Shown here piece by piece: positions 9,181 through 17,125 of a stretch of DNA of 63,939 nt. The notes under the pieces were generated by a model that was not told the DNA's origin, ran no database searches, and was given only the letters and a program-made list of their open reading frames with translations. How positions within the stretch are numbered: position 1 is the stretch's first letter; each line of letters opens with the position of its first letter. The stretch is from positions 1 through 63,939 of the forward strand of contig CAZKDV010000003.1 of the NCBI GenBank assembly GCA_964551645.1, read 5' to 3'. This DNA is from CAZKDV01 sp964551645 (lineage in GTDB: Bacteria > Bacteroidota > Bacteroidia > Bacteroidales > DTU049). Made by a program: the position numbers and the translations under genes.

Positions 9181-9250
9181 ATACAAATAGATTTTTATAT
9201 AAAAAAACGATATTTTTATCGTGCTAAAAACAAAAAAATCATACAAATAG
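9181..9250. repeat. paired ATACAAATAG direct repeat and small hairpin upstream of the HU gene
   Basis: The 336-nt gap between queG and the HU gene has no credible gene. It contains the decamer ATACAAATAG twice, at 9181-9190 and 9241-9250, exactly 60 nt apart. Between them is a 6-bp hairpin ACGATA-TTTT-TATCGT (9207-9222). The 60-nt spacing is close to six DNA turns, so regulator binding sites are possible; in such AT-rich DNA chance is also possible. Confidence 0.4.
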
Positions 9251-9279
9251 TAATAAAATTACGATTTTCAAGCAAAAAA

Positions 9280-9311
9280 TTTGTTGTATTAAAGATTTAT
9301 TGTTAGTTTTG
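9280..9311 (+). promoter_or_regulatory. complete Bacteroidota promoter for the HU gene
   Basis: TTTG at 9280-9283, a 20-nt spacer, then TAGTTTTG at 9304-9311. Both elements match the -33/-7 consensus and the spacing is ideal. The start codon is 29 nt after the -7 box. Confidence 0.8.
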
Positions 9312-9340
9312 CATTGCAAACATTAAAAACCCGTATAATT

Positions 9341-9613
9341 ATGAACAAATCTGAACTAATTGATGCAATGGCTGCTGAAGCACAAATGACTAAAGCAGAT
9401 GCAAGAAAAGCACTTGATGCTTTCATTTCAGTAACAGGAAAAACGCTAAAAAAAGGCGAAAAAATTACTTTAGTAGGTTATGGCACATTTTCAGTAATGA
9501 AAAGAAATGCTCGTCAAGGACGCAACCCAAGAACTCAAAAACCTATTAAAATTGCAGCTAAAAAAGTTGTTAAATTTAAAGCTGGTTCTGCTTTGGCTAC
9601 AAAGGTTAAGTAG
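9341..9613 (+). CDS. HU family DNA-binding protein
   Basis: A 90-residue nucleoid-associated protein that binds and bends DNA as a dimer. The sequence MNKSELIDAMAAEAQMTKAD opens the helical half. The DNA-binding arm contains GYGTFSVMKRNARQGRNP, with the conserved RxGRNPxT segment and the proline that intercalates into the groove. The ATG at 9341 was chosen because it gives the canonical HU start; an in-frame TTG at 9314 falls right after the promoter. It has its own complete promoter and a strong intrinsic terminator, so it is an isolated highly expressible unit. Confidence 0.96.
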   Translation: MNKSELIDAMAAEAQMTKADARKALDAFISVTGKTLKKGEKITLVGYGTFSVMKRNARQGRNPRTQKPIKIAAKKVVKFKAGSALATKVK

Positions 9614-9633
9614 AAAAAATTTAGTGCTATTAG

Positions 9634-9670
9634 AAAACAGACTGTTCAATTTGTTCAGTCTGTTTTTTTT
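9634..9670 (+). terminator. intrinsic terminator of the HU gene
   Basis: An 11-bp perfect stem AAAACAGACTG (9634-9644) / CAGTCTGTTTT (9656-9666) with an 11-nt loop runs straight into a T tract to 9670. It sits 21 nt after the HU stop and just before the end of the convergent mazG gene, so it may serve both. Confidence 0.85.
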
Positions 9671-9672
9671 AT

Positions 9673-10446
9673 TCAGTATTTTTCAGTTTTTTTGACCATT
9701 TCCCAAATTGCGTCCATCTCGGTTAAACTTAGATTTTCAAATACTTTACCTTGGTTTTTTGCAATTTCCTCCATTTGACGAAATCTTCGTAAAAATTTTT
9801 TATTTGTTTTTTCTAACGCATTTTCAGCATTAACATTAATAAATCTCCCATAATTAATTAAAGCAAATAGAACATCTCCAAACTCTTCTTCAAGTTTTTC
9901 TTGATTTCCGCTAATTTCTTCTGCTTTTAGCTCTTTCACTTCTTCTATAACTTTTTTCCAAACTTGTTCCTTATTTTCCCATTCAAAACCGATTCCTTTT
10001 GCTTTTTCTTGAATACGATATGCTTTTACTAAAGATGGCAATGATATGGGAACTCCGCCCATTACACTTTTTTTCCCTGTTTTCAATTTAATTTTTTCCC
10101 AATTCATTTTTACATCATCTTCGGTTTCAACTTTTGTTTCTCCAAACACATGTGGGTGACGCACAATTAGTTTATTGTTTATTGAACTCAAAACCTCTTT
10201 CATATCGAACAATTTCAATTCTGAAGCTATTTTTGCATAAAAAACTATGTGCAACATTATATCTCCAAGCTCTCCTTTCACACTTTCATAATCTTGTTCA
10301 ATGATTGCATCAGTGAGTTCGTAAGTTTCTTCAATTGTTAAATACCTCAAACTCTCAAAAGTTTGCTTCATATCCCATGGACATTTATTCCTTAAAGTAT
10401 CCATGATAGTTAATAATTTCTTAAATTCAGCTAGTGTTTCTTCCAT
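9673..10446 (-). CDS. mazG: nucleoside triphosphate pyrophosphohydrolase MazG
   Basis: A 257-residue house-cleaning enzyme that hydrolyses NTPs to NMP and pyrophosphate. Two MazG domains are visible. The first has CPWDMKQTFESL, the EETYE helix (about 36-40) and GELGD (about 60-64). The second has EEVKEL and EEEFGDVLFALINYGRF, giving the metal-binding acidic pairs. The length is the usual E. coli-type double-domain size. The ATG at 10446 was chosen over a TTG two codons upstream. The promoter is one half of a palindrome shared with the divergent gene at 10483. Confidence 0.93.
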   Translation of the reverse strand: MEETLAEFKKLLTIMDTLRNKCPWDMKQTFESLRYLTIEETYELTDAIIEQDYESVKGELGDIMLHIVFYAKIASELKLFDMKEVLSSINNKLIVRHPHVFGETKVETEDDVKMNWEKIKLKTGKKSVMGGVPISLPSLVKAYRIQEKAKGIGFEWENKEQVWKKVIEEVKELKAEEISGNQEKLEEEFGDVLFALINYGRFINVNAENALEKTNKKFLRRFRQMEEIAKNQGKVFENLSLTEMDAIWEMVKKTEKY

Positions 10447-10452
10447 TTTCAA

Positions 10453-10468
10453 TATTTTTGCAAAAATA
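10453..10468. promoter_or_regulatory. palindromic bidirectional promoter between mazG and the PagL-like gene
   Basis: TATTTTTGCAAAAATA is a perfect 16-bp palindrome. Each half is a complete TAnnTTTG element (plus strand 10453-10460, minus strand 10461-10468), placed back to back. The plus-strand half is 22 nt before the ATG at 10483 and the minus-strand half is 14 nt before the ATG at 10446. No -33 element is obvious on either side. Confidence 0.6.
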
Positions 10469-10482
10469 CTTGATTATTTCCT

Positions 10483-11598
10483 ATGATTAAAAATATACTT
10501 GATTTAATCCCTAAGAAGTTTGTTTTACTTAGTTTGCTTATTATGCTTTGTTGTGGTGCATTTGCACAAAATGAAAATTCAAATATTGGGATTGAATCAA
10601 AGTTTCATTATGGTTTTCTTATGTCTCATCATGAATATATGCAAATGATGAGCGAAAGGCATTTCTCAATTTTTCAATTAAATGTTTTTAAAGCAGGCAA
10701 TCATAATAACAATTGGAGCTTTTTATATAATTTTCCTCAATACGGAATTTCGGCAATATATAGCCCTTTAAGCAGTCCTCAATATATTGGTGATGGTTAC
10801 GGATTGATGTCTTTCATTAATTTTCCGCTGATTAAGTCAAAACAAACGACACTTTATTTTTATGTAGGTGCCGGATTAGGATACTTAACAAAAAAATTTG
10901 ACAGATTGTATAACTATAAAAATCATGCAATAGGTTCAAATTTTAATGCTGTTCTTATGGGGCAATTTGATTATAAATTTTCTGTTTCTAAAAATATTGA
11001 GATTTCAAGTGGATTATCGCTTTTACACTTTTCAAATGGTAAAATTTCAGTACCAAACTTAGGAATTAACTCTATTTCTACATACATTGGTTGTGCTTAT
11101 TTAATTCCAGTAAAAGCTATCGAAAAACCTATAATACAAAATACACATAACGATAAAAAATTAGAACATTCTATATTTTACGGTATTGCCATTAAACAAA
11201 CATATCCCGCAGGCGAAAAATATTATACAGCAAATACTTTGTCGTATAATATTAAAAAAACACTAAATCAAAAACGAAAACTTGGCTTGGGTATGGATTT
11301 ATTTTATGATTTTTCAGATAAAGCATCGTTTGAAAGAAAAGGTTTTGATAAACCAAACTTGACTTATATGAAAAATGGCATATATGTAATTCACGACTAT
11401 AGACTAAATAAAGCATCAATTTTTCTGCATCTTGGAACATACATTTATGCTTTTGAAAAAAATCAAGGTGTTGGAATGATTTACGATAGATTGGGATTTC
11501 AATATTATTTTAATAATGTTTTTAGTGCTCACATAGCTCTTAAAACTCATTATGCAAAAGCAGATTTTATAGAGTGGGCAATGAATATAAGTTTTTAA
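10483..11598 (+). CDS. acyloxyacyl hydrolase, PagL-like outer-membrane protein
   Basis: A 371-residue predicted outer-membrane beta-barrel with a signal peptide (MIKNILDLIPKKF, hydrophobic core, GAFAQN). At about residues 181-203 it carries LHFSNG...PNLGINSISTYIG, matching the PagL (lipid A 3-O-deacylase) catalytic region in which the His (182) and Ser (184) act. It is about twice the length of classical PagL; a second half (from about 225) reads like another barrel segment ending in F. It probably trims acyl chains from lipid A or a related lipid. It is followed 4 nt later by a DUF2807 lipoprotein, probably in one operon. Family assignment rests on one motif plus fold pattern, so substrate is uncertain. 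Confidence 0.75.
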   Translation: MIKNILDLIPKKFVLLSLLIMLCCGAFAQNENSNIGIESKFHYGFLMSHHEYMQMMSERHFSIFQLNVFKAGNHNNNWSFLYNFPQYGISAIYSPLSSPQYIGDGYGLMSFINFPLIKSKQTTLYFYVGAGLGYLTKKFDRLYNYKNHAIGSNFNAVLMGQFDYKFSVSKNIEISSGLSLLHFSNGKISVPNLGINSISTYIGCAYLIPVKAIEKPIIQNTHNDKKLEHSIFYGIAIKQTYPAGEKYYTANTLSYNIKKTLNQKRKLGLGMDLFYDFSDKASFERKGFDKPNLTYMKNGIYVIHDYRLNKASIFLHLGTYIYAFEKNQGVGMIYDRLGFQYYFNNVFSAHIALKTHYAKADFIEWAMNISF

Positions 11599-11602
11599 TT
11601 GT

Positions 11603-12349
11603 ATGAAAGTTAGAATAAGTATATGTTTGATATTTTTGATAATTATTTGTGTTTCTTGCAAAGAAAATATATTTCAACATATTAATAAAATTGGAAAACA
11701 TACTACAATTGTACGATATGCTGCTCCATTTCATTCTGTGCAAATTAATGACGATATTGAAGTATATTTTATTTTCAATTCAAATGAATTAAATTTGATT
11801 GAAATATGCGGAGGTGAGAATTTATTGCAACATATTTCCACCGAAGTTATTGACTCCGTTTTGGTAATAAAAAATAACAACAAATTAAAATGGACTCGAA
11901 ACTTTGAAAAAAGTAAAATCGAATGTAACATCTATCTTAACAATTTAAAACATATTGTATATAATGGAATTAGTAACATTTATTTTGTTGATACGCTAAA
12001 AACATCAAGATTTGAGATTGAATCTTGGTCGGGCATGGGCGATATTTTTTTAAATATTATTGCTGATTCTATGCACATTACACTACATACAGGAGCTACA
12101 AAAACAACTTTATGTGGAGCATCGAATTTTGCACATTACTATATTAATGGATATGGTACAATTGAAGCTACAAACTGCATAGTTAAAGATTTATCTGTTC
12201 ATGCAAGAGGCACAAATAATGTATTTGTTAATGCAAGCAAAACATTAGGAGTTACAATAGACTATATCGGAAATGTGTATTACAAAGGAAGTCCGCATAT
12301 TCTATGGTTAGCAGAAAATAATAAAGGTAAGCTAATAAAAGTAGAATGA
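11603..12349 (+). CDS. DUF2807 (head GIN domain) lipoprotein
   Basis: A 248-residue predicted lipoprotein: hydrophobic signal MKVRISICLIFLIIICVSC with a lipobox Cys near residue 19. The body has the repetitive short beta-strand pattern of the head GIN / DUF2807 family, beginning with PFHSVQINDDIEVYF and continuing through GGENLLQHISTEV and DVSVHARGTNNVFV-like turns, consistent with a beta-helix. The family is widespread in Bacteroidota and its function is unknown. It follows the PagL-like gene by 4 nt and is convergent with proS, whose stop is 3 nt away. Confidence 0.78.
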   Translation: MKVRISICLIFLIIICVSCKENIFQHINKIGKHTTIVRYAAPFHSVQINDDIEVYFIFNSNELNLIEICGGENLLQHISTEVIDSVLVIKNNNKLKWTRNFEKSKIECNIYLNNLKHIVYNGISNIYFVDTLKTSRFEIESWSGMGDIFLNIIADSMHITLHTGATKTTLCGASNFAHYYINGYGTIEATNCIVKDLSVHARGTNNVFVNASKTLGVTIDYIGNVYYKGSPHILWLAENNKGKLIKVE

Positions 12350-12351
12350 AA

Positions 12352-13824
12352 CTAATATGCTCTTGCAAACAACACCCTGCCTTTAGATGGCTTTTGAGAA
12401 TAAATACATTTTCCTTCTTCACTTTTCTGAGATAGCGGAATTAAGCGAATTGTGGCTTTTGTTTCTTCTTTTATTTTCTGCTCTGTTTCAGGCGTGCCGT
12501 CCCAATGAGCAGACAAAAATCCGCCCTTTTCAATCATTACTTTAAATTCATTCCATGAATTTACCTCAAATGTATTATCATTTCTAAATTTTAAAGCTCT
12601 TTCATACATAGTTTTGTGAATGTTATCTAATAAAAACTTGACTTTTTCAATTATCTCATCAGATTTGCATAATTCTTTGTTTAATGTATCACGGCGAAAA
12701 ACTTCAATAGTATTATTGTCAACATCACGAGGTCCGACAGTTAGACGAATAGGCACTCCTTTTAATTCGTACTCTGCAAATTTCCAGCCGGGTTTATTTG
12801 CATCACTATTATCAAATTTTACTGAAATTCCTATTTTTTTCAAGTTTTGAATTATAGGATTAATGAAATTAAATACTCTATCATATTCTTCATTGTTTTT
12901 ATATATAGGAATTGCAACAACTTGAATTGGTGCAAGTTTAGGAGGTAATACTAATCCTTTGTCATCACTATGAGCCATTATTAAAGCACCTAACAATCGA
13001 GTTGATACTCCCCAAGAAGTTGCCCAAACATATTCAAGAGTGTTGTCTTTCGTTAAAAACTTGACATCAAATGCTTTAGCAAAATTTTGAGCAAGAAAAT
13101 GTGAGGTTCCTGCTTGTAAGGCTTTTCCGTCTTGCATTAATGCTTCAATGCAATAAGTTTCTTCAGCTCCAGCAAATCTTTCATTTGGGCTTTTTGTTCC
13201 GCGTAGCACAGGAACTCCCATAAATTCTTCAGCAAAATTTGCATAAACACCAAGCATTTTTTCCGCTTCTTCAATAGCTTCCTCTTTACTTGCATGTGCC
13301 GTATGTCCTTCTTGCCATAAAAATTCGGCTGTTCTTAAAAACAATCTTGTTCTCATTTCCCAACGCACAACATTTGCCCATTGGTTAATGAGAATAGGAA
13401 GATCTCTATATGATTGTATCCAATTTCGATACGAATCCCAAATAATTGTTTCGGAGGTTGGACGCACAATTAGCTCTTCTTCTAACTTTGCACTCTCATC
13501 AACAACAACTCCTTTACCATCGGGAGAATTTTTTAATCTATAATGAGTAACAATTGCACATTCCTTTGCAAAGCCTTCGACATGACTAGCTTCTTTGCTG
13601 AAAAAAGATTTAGGAATGAAAAGCGGGAAATACGCATTTTCATGTCCAGTTTCTTTAAACATTGCATCTAATGCAGCTTGCATTTTTTCCCAAATAGCAT
13701 AACCATAAGGTTTGATAATCATACAGCCTCTGACCGCTGAATTTTCAGCAAGTCCAGCCTTAAGAACGAGGTCGTTATACCATTGTGCATAATTTTCTTC
13801 TCTTGATGTTAAGTGTTTTCCCAT
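12352..13824 (-). CDS. proS: prolyl-tRNA synthetase, archaeal/eukaryotic-type (no INS editing domain)
   Basis: A 490-residue class II synthetase that charges tRNA-Pro. It begins with GLAENSAVRGCMIIKPYGYAIWE and shows motif 2 around RWEMRTRLFLRTAEFLWQEGH and motif 3 around SWGVSTRLLGALIMAHSD. An anticodon-binding domain follows, then the C-terminal extension that ends in Tyr (LFARAY). The length and lack of a roughly 180-residue insertion between motifs 2 and 3 mark it as the short form without a cis-editing domain. A free-standing ProX-type deacylase at 52080-52580 could supply editing in trans. It has a minus-strand -7 box at 13870-13877. Confidence 0.96.
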   Translation of the reverse strand: MGKHLTSREENYAQWYNDLVLKAGLAENSAVRGCMIIKPYGYAIWEKMQAALDAMFKETGHENAYFPLFIPKSFFSKEASHVEGFAKECAIVTHYRLKNSPDGKGVVVDESAKLEEELIVRPTSETIIWDSYRNWIQSYRDLPILINQWANVVRWEMRTRLFLRTAEFLWQEGHTAHASKEEAIEEAEKMLGVYANFAEEFMGVPVLRGTKSPNERFAGAEETYCIEALMQDGKALQAGTSHFLAQNFAKAFDVKFLTKDNTLEYVWATSWGVSTRLLGALIMAHSDDKGLVLPPKLAPIQVVAIPIYKNNEEYDRVFNFINPIIQNLKKIGISVKFDNSDANKPGWKFAEYELKGVPIRLTVGPRDVDNNTIEVFRRDTLNKELCKSDEIIEKVKFLLDNIHKTMYERALKFRNDNTFEVNSWNEFKVMIEKGGFLSAHWDGTPETEQKIKEETKATIRLIPLSQKSEEGKCIYSQKPSKGRVLFARAY

Positions 13825-13869
13825 TTTTTAATAATTTGGTATGAAGTTTGTATTTTAACAGTAAAAATG

Positions 13870-13877
13870 CAAAATTA
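13870..13877 (-). promoter_or_regulatory. -7 promoter element for proS
   Basis: Minus-strand TAATTTTG lies 45 nt before the proS ATG. A TTTG at 19-22 nt upstream is not present, so only the -7 part is supported. Confidence 0.5.
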
Positions 13878-13886
13878 TAAAAAATT

Positions 13887-13892
13887 AGGAGG
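13887..13892 (+). promoter_or_regulatory. strong Shine-Dalgarno sequence before the aromatic-rich lipoprotein
   Basis: AGGAGG with an 8-nt gap to the ATG at 13901 is a near-perfect ribosome-binding site. Most start codons in this window have only A-rich upstream sequence, as is typical of Bacteroidota, so this site is unusual and firmly fixes the start. Confidence 0.75.
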
Positions 13893-13900
13893 ATAAAACC

Positions 13901-15493
13901 ATGAAAGCAAAAATTTACACTTTGGTTATTATGTTAAGCATCGTAATGATAAGTTCGTGCACAATCAATCATTACACATCTACTCCTTATTATGACGATG
14001 TTTATTATACAAAAAAGAGTGAACCTACACAAACTGTAGCAACTCAAAATAAATCAATTACTTCAAGTTCTTCAAAAGTAGTGGTAAATGAAGATGTTAA
14101 TGCACAATATTCAAATGATGTAAATTTTGATGAAACAAACTACACTACTGAGTCTTATTATGGTGAAGACGGGAATACATACATCACTAACAATTATTAC
14201 GGAGATGTTTACAATGATGATGATTACTACGATTATATGTATGCTGCTCGTATAAAAAGATTTTATTCTCCTTATTGGGATTTTAACTACTATCATGCTT
14301 ATTACACTAATTACTATTGGTACACACACAATCCATATTATTGGGGAGTGAGTATCTATTTAGGATATTCTTGGTGGAGACCTTATCCATATTCATATTT
14401 CAGTCCATGGCACTACGGTTACGGTTGGTATGGTTGGAATTCACCATACTATTGGGGACATGGTGGATATTGGTCAGGATACCATCATGGATATAATCAT
14501 GGATATTGGGATGGATACTATGCGGGGACAGGTTATTACTATTATAATGGAAACGATTATTACGGAAATACATACTATTATGGTCCAAGAACTTCAATAG
14601 GAAGCTCTAATGCTCCTGAAATTGTAAGCAATAATTATAATATCAAAGAAAGTATAACATTTGGTGAAAAAGTAGAAAGTCGCCTTAATTTAAACGAAGC
14701 TCATACAATTATTAAACCTACAGAAGCTGTTGCAAAAGGGTCAATTACACCTATTTCTAACTCTCAAAATATAGAATCTACAGTTATTGAGTCAATACAA
14801 AAAGAAAATATTGATATTCCAAAAACAAATTCTACAGTCAATAGTGCTGAAAAAAATATTGCACCTATATATACTAAACCCACCACAACAACTACTGTAG
14901 TTACTCCACAACCTTCTCAAGTTGAACGCAAACAAAATGAAGAAACAATTGCACCTAGTCAAGTAAATAAACCTAAAGAAACTCAAGTCAGAACATATAC
15001 AACCCCTGATTATAACAGACCAAAGTCTAGTCAAGAATACACCACTCCAACTCAAAGAGACAATGTTAGATATTCAAAACCTGATAATTATAATTCCAAT
15101 AATGCAAATAACATAAATCGTCCTGCAACAACTCCTTCACGACCAAATTATACTACTCCTGCTCAATCAAATCGTCCTATTACTCAACCTACAAATTCAT
15201 CACAAAGCAGCAGACCACAATCATCAGGAATTAATTATTCTAGACCATCTAGTTCAAACACTCAAACACCTTCATATAGCAGACCTCAATCTCAACCTAA
15301 CAAATCTAGCTCAACCCAAACTAGGCCATCGACTACAACAAGAGAGCCTTCATATAGCAGACCTTCCTCAAGTTCGTCAAGTCGTTCCACAACAACTTCT
15401 CCTTCTTCAAGTAGCCGTCCTTCATCTTCAAGTGGAAGTCCCTCAAGAAGTATTAGTGGAAGTGGTAGTAAATCGAATTCACAAAGGAAATAA
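13901..15493 (+). CDS. aromatic-rich / Ser-Thr-Pro-rich lipoprotein of unknown function
   Basis: A 530-residue predicted lipoprotein with the signal MKAKIYTLVIMLSIVMISSC and Cys20 as lipidation site. Residues of about 90-230 are extraordinarily rich in Tyr, Trp, Gly, His and Asn (runs such as SYYGEDGNTYITNNYYGD and WHYGYGWYGWNSPYYWGHGG). From about 240 there is a linker. The last 200 residues are low-complexity, rich in Ser, Thr, Pro, Gln and Arg, with a recurring PSYSRPSS/RPQSS unit. No enzyme motif is seen. The layout suggests a surface-exposed, disordered or adhesive protein; that is inference. The 16-nt spacing and strand suggest possible co-transcription with the FadL-type gene 34 nt downstream. 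Confidence 0.7.
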   Translation: MKAKIYTLVIMLSIVMISSCTINHYTSTPYYDDVYYTKKSEPTQTVATQNKSITSSSSKVVVNEDVNAQYSNDVNFDETNYTTESYYGEDGNTYITNNYYGDVYNDDDYYDYMYAARIKRFYSPYWDFNYYHAYYTNYYWYTHNPYYWGVSIYLGYSWWRPYPYSYFSPWHYGYGWYGWNSPYYWGHGGYWSGYHHGYNHGYWDGYYAGTGYYYYNGNDYYGNTYYYGPRTSIGSSNAPEIVSNNYNIKESITFGEKVESRLNLNEAHTIIKPTEAVAKGSITPISNSQNIESTVIESIQKENIDIPKTNSTVNSAEKNIAPIYTKPTTTTTVVTPQPSQVERKQNEETIAPSQVNKPKETQVRTYTTPDYNRPKSSQEYTTPTQRDNVRYSKPDNYNSNNANNINRPATTPSRPNYTTPAQSNRPITQPTNSSQSSRPQSSGINYSRPSSSNTQTPSYSRPQSQPNKSSSTQTRPSTTTREPSYSRPSSSSSSRSTTTSPSSSSRPSSSSGSPSRSISGSGSKSNSQRK

Positions 15494-15527
15494 GGACTAA
15501 AAATTAACTAATTTTAAAATCGAATTT

Positions 15528-16982
15528 ATGAAAGCTATAAAGTTTTTTTTGTTAATTGTATTAATTAGTAGTACAAGCATATATTCTCAAAACGAAATTG
15601 ACGCACTTAGATATTCATATCTTATTCATGGTGGAACTGCAAGATATAATGCTATGGGAGGTGCTTTTTCAAGTTTAGGAGCAGATTTTTCTACTTTAAG
15701 TTCAAATCCTGCTGGAATTGGTGTTTTTAAAAGTTCGGAATGGGTTTTTACTCCCTCAGTAAGTTATGAAAAAATTAGTTCAAAATATATGAATATCCAA
15801 AAAGAAGATTTTAAGTATAATTTTAATTTCCAAAACTTTGGAGTTATTGTTTCAGGAGACATTTCCTCTTCTGACGAACAAGTTGAATGGAAAAATATTC
15901 AAGTTGGGTTTGGTGTTAATAGATTACAGAGTTTTAATGGTCGAGCAATTATGGAAGGCATGAATAAAACTAGTACAATTCTTGATGTTTACTCTAATTA
16001 TGCTCAAGGTATTCGTTATGATAAGCTCCATCCATTTGACACTCAGCTTGCATTTAATACATATTTGATAGATACAGTTGGCTCTCCAACTAATTATACA
16101 CAAGCATTTTATGGAGGAGCTTTGCAAAAGAAATCAATTTTAACATCAGGCGGAGTGAATGAAATGGTTGTTACTTTAGGTGGTAATTATAACGATAAAT
16201 TCTATATAGGTGGAACTCTTGGCTTTCCTTTTGTCAATTACGAGGAATTATCTTCTTATAAAGAAATAGATGCTGATGAAACAATATCTAATTTTAATTC
16301 ATTAACAATAAACGATGATTTAAGTACGATTGGAAGCGGATTTAATTTTAAATTCGGAATAATATATAGGATTGCGGATTGGATTAGAATTTCAGGAGCA
16401 TTTCATACACCTACATTTTATTCGCTTACAGACACTTATAGTCGAAAAATAGAATCCGACTTAGAAAGCAAAGGTAGTTATTCTGATGCTTCTCCTTCAG
16501 GACGATATGAATATAAATTAATGACTCCGATGCGAACAATGGGAGGATTAGCTTTCGTTTTTGCACCTTATGGCACTATTTCAGCAGAATATGAATTAGT
16601 TGATTATTCTAGCTCAAGACTTAGAGAAAAAAGCGTTATAGGAACTTTTGATACTCAAAATGAAGCAATTAATGAAAAATACACAACTACAGGAAATATA
16701 AGACTTGGAACCGAATGGGTTTTAGCTCCTTTTTGTTTTCGTGCAGGATATGCAATATACGGCAGTCCGTATAAATCTGACCTTAATGATGCTTCAATAA
16801 ATATTGTTTCAGGAGGTGTCGGAATCAAAGAAAAGAACTATTTTATTGACTTTACTTATGTTCGAGCAGTCAAAAACGAAAATTATTATTTATATCCCAT
16901 ACCTGCTTCTACAGTTATTTCTCCAGTTGAAATGTCAAGTGATAGAAATCAATTTGTTTTAACCTTAGGAATTAGATTTTAA
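15528..16982 (+). CDS. OmpP1/FadL-family outer-membrane transporter
   Basis: A 484-residue predicted outer-membrane beta-barrel with signal peptide MKAIKFFLLIVLISSTSIYSQ. The N-terminal hatch-like region GGTARYNAMGGAFSSLGADF and SSNPAGIGVFKSSEW is the hallmark of the FadL/TodX family, which passes hydrophobic compounds across the outer membrane. Alternating beta-strand pattern follows and the protein ends in a terminal Phe (LTLGIRF), as expected for barrel insertion by BamA. Substrate is unknown. It follows the aromatic-rich lipoprotein by 34 nt on the same strand. Confidence 0.85.
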   Translation: MKAIKFFLLIVLISSTSIYSQNEIDALRYSYLIHGGTARYNAMGGAFSSLGADFSTLSSNPAGIGVFKSSEWVFTPSVSYEKISSKYMNIQKEDFKYNFNFQNFGVIVSGDISSSDEQVEWKNIQVGFGVNRLQSFNGRAIMEGMNKTSTILDVYSNYAQGIRYDKLHPFDTQLAFNTYLIDTVGSPTNYTQAFYGGALQKKSILTSGGVNEMVVTLGGNYNDKFYIGGTLGFPFVNYEELSSYKEIDADETISNFNSLTINDDLSTIGSGFNFKFGIIYRIADWIRISGAFHTPTFYSLTDTYSRKIESDLESKGSYSDASPSGRYEYKLMTPMRTMGGLAFVFAPYGTISAEYELVDYSSSRLREKSVIGTFDTQNEAINEKYTTTGNIRLGTEWVLAPFCFRAGYAIYGSPYKSDLNDASINIVSGGVGIKEKNYFIDFTYVRAVKNENYYLYPIPASTVISPVEMSSDRNQFVLTLGIRF

Positions 16983-17103
16983 TATTTATGAAAATCAAAT
17001 AAAAATTCAATAGGTTTTTATTGCAACTTTTGATGCATTATTCCAATTGTTTATGTTGAAAACTTTTTGTTTTAATGTTACACTTTTATATGTAATAATT
17101 TTA

Positions 17104-17111
17104 TATTTTTG
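17104..17111 (+). promoter_or_regulatory. -7 promoter element for the TPR gene
   Basis: TATTTTTG matches TAnnTTTG and ends 14 nt before the ATG at 17126. No -33 TTTG at standard spacing. The predicted leader would be only a few nucleotides. Confidence 0.55.
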
Positions 17112-17125
17112 CATAACTATTTAAT

